The notes under the pieces: generated by a model
What the model was told of the DNA's origin: nothing
Seen by the model: the letters and a program-made list of their open reading frames with translations, nothing else
The model's database searches: none
Part shown: positions 56,537 through 64,000 of the stretch, one piece after another
How the letters are laid out: every line of letters begins with the position of its first letter
Numbering within the stretch: position 1 is the first letter of the stretch
Translations under genes and position numbers: made by a program
Assembly: GCA_015680685.1 (NCBI GenBank)
Contig: MNCI01030683.1
Span: 1,961 to 65,960 of the forward strand
Direction of reading: 5' to 3'
Source: Gnetum montanum
Taxonomy: Eukaryota; Streptophyta; Gnetopsida; Gnetales; Gnetaceae
DNA length: 64,000 nucleotides

Positions 56537-59500
56537 TGATGAGTGGCAAGGTACCCCTACACTCAACTATACGAATATAAGCATCTCATGCGTGATCGGT
56601 TCGAACTCCAAGGACTAAGTGCTTACATGCCTTAATGGAACACTTAAGGTTAATCAATCGTTGTCCTCCCAAACTTACTTGTATTCTCACGGTTGTATGG
56701 TTAAGTAAGTTTGAGGTATGTGATTTTTATAACTTTTATCTTTTTAATGTCTATTCTAGTAGGGAAAGGTGAAAAGAAATAAATAAATAATTTTCATTAA
56801 CTATTCACTAACTAAGATTTAATTATCCTAGCATTAGTATTTGTTCCCACTTTCCACACACACCTTGAACCAGTGCAACACTACTAGGATTACCAAACGC
56901 TACTCGTTACTAGGTTACCAAGCGTTACACATGTACTCAAAGCGGTCATACTGAATGCACTTAACTAGGAGAGTTAAGGGTTGAGAGAGATTAATTATCT
57001 AGGAAAGCTATTAAACATTTAACAATAATTAAATCCTATTTAGCTTAGTCCATATCCTGCAAGATTTATCAGAAAGTTCATCTTTATTTCCATACACAAA
57101 TGTGTGGTCAGGTACAATTTTCTTGAATAAAGATCCGTTCACTTTGAGACTCCTATTGCAGGCACATGGAAATTATTCTAACAATGAAATGGTAAAACTA
57201 CTATAGTTTTGATAAGGGACTCACTCTAGATGATTGAACAAGGGAAAGCCACCTCTTATTTATAGAAATGATGGCGGGCCACGATATCGCATATGTGATA
57301 TTGCAAGGGCTGACGCGATATCGCGTATGCGATATCGCTGCTCATCATACCCCCATGACTGAATGAAAACTCATCCTCAAGTTCCTTACAAAATATTGGA
57401 TGGTATGGGATTATTGACTTGAATGACACTAACAGTGAATGAGTTGACATGTAAATGGATCATCATTACAATACATGACAAATTAGTATTCATGACAACA
57501 AGAGTGAACACTATACACATTTGACATCCAGCCTTATTTGGTAGCTGAGAGAGAAGAGAGAAGAGAGAGAGAAAAGAAGAAGTCTGTTGTTGCTGATGCC
57601 AAGATTGCACCTTTCGTTGTCCATCCATAAGCACGTCATCAATCTTGTTCCTCGCATAACTGCTTTAGCACCAGTCCATTTCAAGTGTTTCCTCTAGATC
57701 CAATCCATTGTTGTATGATTGCCATCTACACACACAACACAGTTTGATATTAGCAAGGGTAAATGAATCACAATGCAGTTAATACCTTACCTCAGTGTAA
57801 GGTCCATTGGCTAAGTTGTGATATGGCTAATGTGGATCCGGAGATATAATACTGGTGGCTACCCAAGGTGTAGGGGTTAGGAGAAAATTGAAAAAATTGG
57901 AACAGGACCCCCATGACTGAGAGCGAACCATCAGTAGTGAGATAATAGAAAAAGATAAGAAATAAGAAAGATGGAGAAAAAGAAAAAATAGCAATGCCTA
58001 TAAAATGGATGTCAAAGATGGAGATGAACAAAATAAATGGTGATTGCAAAAATGTTTAAGGGAAATAATTTAATGGATGCACCAAATAGGAATGCCAGTG
58101 GGTCCTCCCGAAAGTAGGCTCATGCCCTTAATGCCCTAACAATCCCACATTCAAAGAGTCCGTAGGCTCTAGAAATGTCATTTGGAAACAAGAGTTAAAT
58201 TCTTAACCACAAGAGTTTACCAAAAAGAAAAAAATGCGTCAACCAAAATATAGACTATTAATATAACTAGAAATGAGGTGAAAAATGAAGAAAGAATGAT
58301 GGAAAGAAGAGAGTGGAATGGAGTCTTAGGAACAAGGTGATGTATAGTCCCTTGTGTCTTAATGGTTAATGTGACTTAGTAGATCCCATTTCAAATCTAT
58401 CCTCAAACAATCCACATCCAGTGACTTCACATTAATGCATTTAGCCAATCTATCCACTTGGAGTAACAAGAATGCTTCTACCAAAATTTCCCCACCATTC
58501 TGACGAAATGAGAAAATAGAAAGTAGGAAGCGAGAAAGGCCTTAGTTAGAGGGAACATGTTTATTTGGTTCCATAACTAGTGCTTGTAGCCCAGATGATT
58601 ATTTCACCTAAGGGGTGTGCTTTGAATTCCCACTGTTTTTGTTTTTTTTGTTTTTTGTGTTTTTAGTGAGAGCCACACCATACAAAGACTTATTATTTTT
58701 ATTAGCTTAGCTTCCCAATAATGGAGCAACATTAGAATGGTAAGGAAAACCCAAGAAGGAAACATCCAAGCACCCAAGAGAATGGCCAGCACAAATGCAT
58801 CAAGTTTCTTTGAAGTTACACCCTTTTCAATCCTTGAGGCCTTCCTTAGTTTGAGAAATGCCTAGTCACCGATTCATTAATAGTTCTTATTATTATTAAG
58901 AAAGGGACTACACAGCTTCAAGCCAAGAGAAACCATAGAAATTCATAGATGCATGGATGTCGTGGACTCATTTCCTGTTAAATCAAAAGAACCATACCTT
59001 AATATCAACATCATAACTTAAAGGTAAAAATGAAATATTAGCAATCGATGGAATACAGTTCATACCACCATTAGGAGCACTTATTAGGTGACGAATCAAA
59101 CAAAATAAACTAATACACAAATAAACGAAAAGGTATGAACGATGTTGCAAAACAAAAACAAGAAAAGTTAAAGAAATTTGAAAAAAAAATGTGTAAAAAA
59201 AAACTTAAAAAGAGCTGAGGGCCTTGATTGATCAGCATAGGTGGTCATCTCCCCCATGACTAAGTTGGAAGGGGGAGATCTGAAATAATGAGTGAGGTCA
59301 TATTTTCTCCAATGTGTTATGTGCATTGACCATTCTAGATTCATGATAAGGTTTGGTGTGTTGCACATCGACTAGTATTTTCCTATCGGAGCATTTGTTT
59401 CAATCTTTTAGTTTCCAACTTCCTCCAATTGATGTTTTCAGGTTAATGGTTGGAATTTGGTGACACTCTTGCTCTAGTGCATCTATGCTTTCTACGTGGG

Positions 59501-59876
59501 TGCAAGCTGGTCCCCTAGTTAGTTCCATGCATGTTGGTGAGTTGCTCTCTTGATTAGCTATCAACCACTAGGTGTCTACTTATTGTGTGGCTGCTACATA
59601 TAGGCACTTTTTTATGTTAATTTCTTGGGCACACCGGTTGCATGCAGGCAATGCTAAACATTCTTGTACGTAATCACCCTTTATATCACTATATGTGATG
59701 CAGGGAATTGTCTTCTTCTCGATCTTCCCAAAAGTGTTTTCCTTAGATATTTCCAAGGAAAGATGACAGATTCCTAGGCATGCGTTTATGGTACTAAGCC
59801 ATGCCCTTTCCATTATTATTGAGAAGTCTCATTTGTCATTGTTTACTTGTATCACTAGGAAATCAGCTGGGTATTA
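56537..59876 (-). mobile_element. truncated copy of the RT-less Athila-like element
   Basis: 3' LTR 56537-57347 (811 bp; four GCGATATCGC-type motifs at 57280-57340), polypurine tract at 57348-57361, 3' non-coding region, then protease text (59580-59813: WLSTINACLGI, GKIEKKTIPCITYSD). It stops at about 59876 within the protease, where plus-strand integrase begins. 58423-58963 is an extra piece related to unit F (46200-46600), in sense with this element, missing from 22977-29339. Gag and the 5' LTR are lost. Confidence 0.85.
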
Positions 59877-60930
59877 TTAACATTCTCATGATAGGATATT
59901 ATTGGCCAACACTTTTTATGAATGCTCACCTCTTCGTTCACTCTTGTGAACGTTGCTAACATGATGGTGGAATGATCACCCATATGGAGGGACCTAAATA
60001 GTGGATCCAACCACTAGAGCCCTTCGATATTTGTAGCATTGACATCATGGGTTTCATCACACCTATGTCAAATGAAAAGACATACATCATAGTTGTTGTT
60101 GACTACCATTCAAAATGAGGAGAAGCTATAGCCATCATCGATTATACATCTTCTACAATCACTTGGTTTGTATAATAATATGTTATAAATAGGTTTGGAA
60201 TTCCATGTGTACTTATTTCTAATAATGAAACTCATTTCATAGGTGCCACCTTTTAGAAGCTCATGCAATGTTGAGAGGTTGAACATAAATTAACAACACC
60301 CTACCACCCCCAAGCCAATGGTCAAGCTGAGGTAACAAATAGGGAGATAATTAAAATACTAACAATGGTTAAGCTCCACATGGAAACTTCCTATTGGCTA
60401 CTCTTCCTATGAGTTTATGTATGAGAAATTACCAATTCTTCCAATCCAAACAGAGCTACATTTACTATCAACATTTTGTGACCTTAACCTTAACCTAAGT
60501 CTAACACAAAAAGAAAGATTACTGAACCTCAGCTTGCTATATAAGAACTAATTGTTATCCCTATCATCTAACAAGTTGCACAACGCATTCAATAAATAAT
60601 GACATGACCTTAGAATATGAAAAGTGAGATTTCAACCAGGAAATAGGATCCTGTACTGGAATCCCACACACATACCATAAAAAACTAAGTTCCAAACATT
60701 GTGGTAGGGGCCTTATGTTACCTATGAAACCTTTTCTTCTAGGGCCATGTTAATATACAAACAGGAAAACCCAAGGAAGAAAATATTGGTCAACATGCAA
60801 CAAATAAAGGCTTTCCATGAGCTTAAGAGAGCTAGTGACCAGAACACCTCAACAGATGGACATGCACAATCAATTTTTTGGCTCTCCTCCTTCCAACTCA
60901 ATTGTGGGGGAGATGGTCATCCATGCTAAT
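59877..60930 (+). pseudogene. Athila-like integrase relic (copy III)
   Basis: Reads MIGYYWPTLFMNAHLFVHSC and then ERC (CxxC kept), PLEPFDICSIDIMGFI, LISNNETHF and YHPQANGQAEVTNREI, so the third catalytic Glu is present while the second Asp has become Asn. The C-terminal part is at 60690-60850 (GPYVTYETFSSRAMLIYK, NMQQIKAFHELKRA). About 60410-60620 is shortened compared with a full integrase. Confidence 0.85.
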
Positions 60931-60949
60931 TAATCAAAGTGACTCCTCA

Positions 60950-62878
60950 ATTTTTCATTTTTTCTATTTTTCATAGTTTTTTTTACACCATCTTTAGTAC
61001 ATTTTTCTCTTTCTTAAATATTTTACAATTTCTTCTATATTTTACTTTATTTGGTTTTGGTTTTTCTAATGATTTTCTCATGTTATATTTTATTTTTCTT
61101 TATTTCCACCAAGACTAAGTGTAACTATAGTCATTGATTGATGGTTTTTTGTACAAAACTATTATTTGATTGAAAATGTTTGGATTGTATGTTTGAATTT
61201 TGGTATTGATAACTAAGACATGGTTTCTTTTTAATGATAATAGGTAGTGAATCCACATCATCCATCCATCCACAAAACTCTATGATGTTCCCTTGTTTTG
61301 GAAATATATGGTCCCTTCTTAAATGAAACTTTTAACGAATTTGTGACCTTGGTAGTTTTCATACTTGGGAAGGATTAAATGGATAGACAAGTGTGTGATT
61401 TCAAGGGGATTTGATGCTCTTTGGACTTGCCTATCCTCTTGGGTACATGATTATTTTCATGGATTTCTCACCATTCCACTGTCGACAAATAACAGGAAGC
61501 TAAAATTCTTTGCATTGTGTGGTTCCCATAAAAAACAAAAAATAAAAAACAAACAATAATGGAAATTCAAAGCACATCCCTTAGACAAAATAACAAACTA
61601 CAAGTGTTTGCTATGAGACTAAAAAGACATGTTACCCATGCCTGAATGTTCTCTCTAACTAAGGTTCATCTTACTTCCTACTTATATTTTATTCTCTTTT
61701 AGGAATGGTGATTGATCTATGGGGATATTAAGGGGTGGACTGGTCTTGGAGTATCAATGTGAAGTCACTAAAAGTGTTTGGTTTTAATTTAAACTAAGGA
61801 TGGATGTTACTGGGTCATATTAACAATGATATCCACAAGGACTTCATGTGACCAAAATATAGGACTTCATTCCACTCTTCACCTCATCCACCTATGTTTT
61901 TCATAACTTACCTGACTTACATTTTTCATGTTTTGTTCAATTTCTTGGTTTGATGTGTTATAACTAATTTATTGTTTCTTTTGTAATTTGGTCCTTAATT
62001 AACCAAAACCATTTATCACGCATGAGGCCCATGGACTTCTTGGTTTGAGGGCATGCAATGGAATTAAGGATATGAGCCTACTATGGGGGGGATCCACTTA
62101 CATACCTCTTGGTTTAGCTAGTTAAGTTTCTTATTGTTTAGGAATTTTTTTATTCAAATCTTTTGCACTCCACATAGGTTACATCTAGTTGTGCACTCCT
62201 TCATGGCATTTTTCCATCATCCTCCCAATAAAATCTCGTTCTTTATGCATTATCTAGCCCTCTTCATGCATTTCATTATGTTATAGGATTCTTGGGATTC
62301 CTTTGGACTTTAATTTTATGTCAAAACTCTTCATTTTTCCCCTTTTTTTTAAGGAGAAAAATTTATCTTTCAACTTCATCCATGGACCCAGTCACATCAA
62401 CATGATCCTGTTCACGCACAGCAAAAATCCTAGAAATTGCACCTAATACTTTGCAAATTTTTGTCATTTTCTCTCAAAAAAGGAATGATTTTTTGCAATT
62501 TTTGAATGGCCAAAACCTTACAAAGCCCATTACTTTTAAACTTCTTGTTAGATTATCCTCATTTTTCATTTCTGCATTTATTAGAGGTAAGCTCTACATC
62601 ATGGGGGCCACAAACCTTAGGTTTTTAATGAAATAATTTTCAAAACTTTTATAACTCCCACAAGGTTTAATTAATAAAATAATATTAAAATCACTAATTT
62701 AAAAGAGTTAAACCTTTCCAATGAACTTTGGTAGACATTAATATAAAATAATATTAAAATTATCAAACCTACCATGATCACAACTTAGCCAAGTGTAAGT
62801 CACCCAAAGAGATAAGGTACTCAAAGTGTTATAAAGTTACACAACAAACACTAATCCTTGATCATGTTGTGATTATAG
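60950..62878 (+). promoter_or_regulatory. unit F copy III: leader and intron
   Basis: Colinear with 52800-54769. The TATA site is decayed to CCTAGAAATTGC (62429-62440). Donor GAG/GTAAGC at 62587 and acceptor TTATAG at 62878 give a 292-bp intron next to ATG 62879. No other coding sequence. Confidence 0.5.
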
Positions 62879-64000
62879 ATGGCATCAAGACCTAAGAAAC
62901 CATGTGAAGGAGAATTACTCTAATCAAGCAACAAGTAGCCTAGAACTAAAAAGAGCCAACAAGAGTAGCCCCAGGAGTAGGTAGTTGAAACTCATGCAAT
63001 AGGACCTCTTCGAGAGGAGCTTGAAGTAGAATCTATTTGATAAATTCTCCAAGCTAAAATGGAGCAAGCCCATTGGGGTAAGGCACCAAGACCAAGGCCA
63101 AGCCTAGAGGTCACATTGATAGATGCCTACCTTAGGCAAATTTAGCCTAGGAACATGCAAGAATTGAACTTTGGTACCTTCCTGGACTTTGCCCTAGAAG
63201 ATGTCAGAACCCAGCTTCAAAACTCTCCCATGTGATCCATCATCACTTCCAATGGAGAGTGATACATGGGAGAGACTATCTCTTTTGGAATAACAGGTAG
63301 CTAGATTCCACTATGAAGATCAAGAACATAAATGTGTCCTACTCGATGAAGGTCATCTCTAAGGCCCTTGGCTTGCCTAAAACTAGGACCAATTTGGTAG
63401 AGATCTCTATACAAGTAGACATAGAGGTCAAAAAAATGTAGGTCCAATGGTGCTATGGAGTGGACCACAAAGAGTATGGTGTACCCACCATGGTAGAACA
63501 CACATATATAAAGAAATCCAATGTTGAGGCCTAGTAAGGTGATGACCTTATTAGCTCATGTGTGCATCGCTTTGTGCAGAAAATTTTGTGTCATCCTTCC
63601 ATAGCTAATCTATTTGCAGATAGAGAAGTAGTTTAAAGAAAATGAACATGGAAGGAAGCCACTTCCATTTTTGTGTCTAATTTGAAAATTATGCAAAAGG
63701 AGAGGGATAGCTCACTACACCAATGATACATTGAGACATGCTCCTACCACCTTTTAGGTAAAAATGATGAAGAACAAGATCCCTGCCATAATCAAGGAAG
63801 AGGAGCAGCCACCACAACCACCCACTTATGAAACAATGCCAGAGGAACTTGCTACTATGGAGCACATGCAAAAGCTTCAAGAGCAACTCTTTCTACAACA
63901 AGAAGTAGGTTCAAGTAATGATCCATTTGTCTACAAACTAGCCTTCAATCATTTAAATGAAGTAAATTGTACAATAAGCTAGTTGAAGGACATGGCACCA
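62879..64000 (+). pseudogene. unit F ORF, copy III, runs off the window
   Basis: Opens MASRPKKPCEGE and follows copy II. 63764-63982 is an open stretch (IKEEEQPPQPPTYETMPEEL, MEHMQKLQEQLFLQQE) equal to 48655-48790 of copy I. It continues beyond the window end. Confidence 0.5.

Noticed and set aside
1-64000. tRNA or rRNA genes
   Set aside because: Only tRNA-like heads of SINE-like repeats and primer-binding sites were seen; no full cloverleaf or rRNA core.

Overview
The window looks like intergenic, repeat-dominated DNA from a large plant nuclear genome. It is AT-rich, has no intact host gene, and is filled with decayed Ty3/gypsy and Ty1/copia LTR retrotransposons, RTE-like LINE tails and tRNA-derived SINE-like copies. 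A plant GH19 chitinase exon supports a plant origin. I cannot name the species. The size of the nested elements and the heavy C-to-T decay would fit a gymnosperm or another large-genome plant.

Layout. 1-1486: LINE tail, then unassigned DNA. 1487-7250 (copy A) and 16249-21706 (copy B) are two diverged copies of one segment carrying a SINE-like repeat, copia gag/protease/integrase and a LINE tail. Copy A holds a chitinase exon; copy B holds what looks like the promoter and signal-peptide start of a gene at the matching place. 5560-9500: plus-strand copia relic. 9246-10108: a 431-bp duplication split by an N. 10110-12440: minus-strand chromovirus-like gypsy, interrupted inside its C-terminal region by a solo LTR. 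13340-16245: minus-strand copia with primer-binding site and one LTR. 21720-22971: unassigned, with one hairpin.

22977-29339 is a complete minus-strand LTR element (TSD CTAAC, tRNA-Asp-type primer site) with gag and protease but no reverse transcriptase or integrase. 29345-30778 holds a LINE fragment and the RNase H/integrase half of a minus-strand gypsy element; the reverse-transcriptase half lies at 51731-52510. Between them sits a 20.9-kb Athila-like element, 30779-51725, flanked by CTATT. It carries gag, protease, RT, RNase H and integrase, then a 9.5-kb foreign block (36.5-46.0 kb) and a 3' unit before its 3' LTR. The foreign block has an intron-bearing antisense gene with its own TATA box, a Tat/Ogre-type pol with a second RNase H, and an LTR-like stretch. 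The 3' unit (unit F) has its own promoter, an apparent intron and a coiled-coil ORF.

52.5-64 kb holds two more copies of unit F, behind integrase remnants, and between them a truncated copy (56537-59876) of the RT-less element. Nothing in the window appears able to transpose today. Most in-frame stops in the best-preserved pol sit where CAG, CAA or CGA would be expected, as in methylation-driven decay.

All homology calls are read by eye from motif order; no alignment or search was run. Boundaries without a target-site duplication or LTR end are good to perhaps 50-100 bp.
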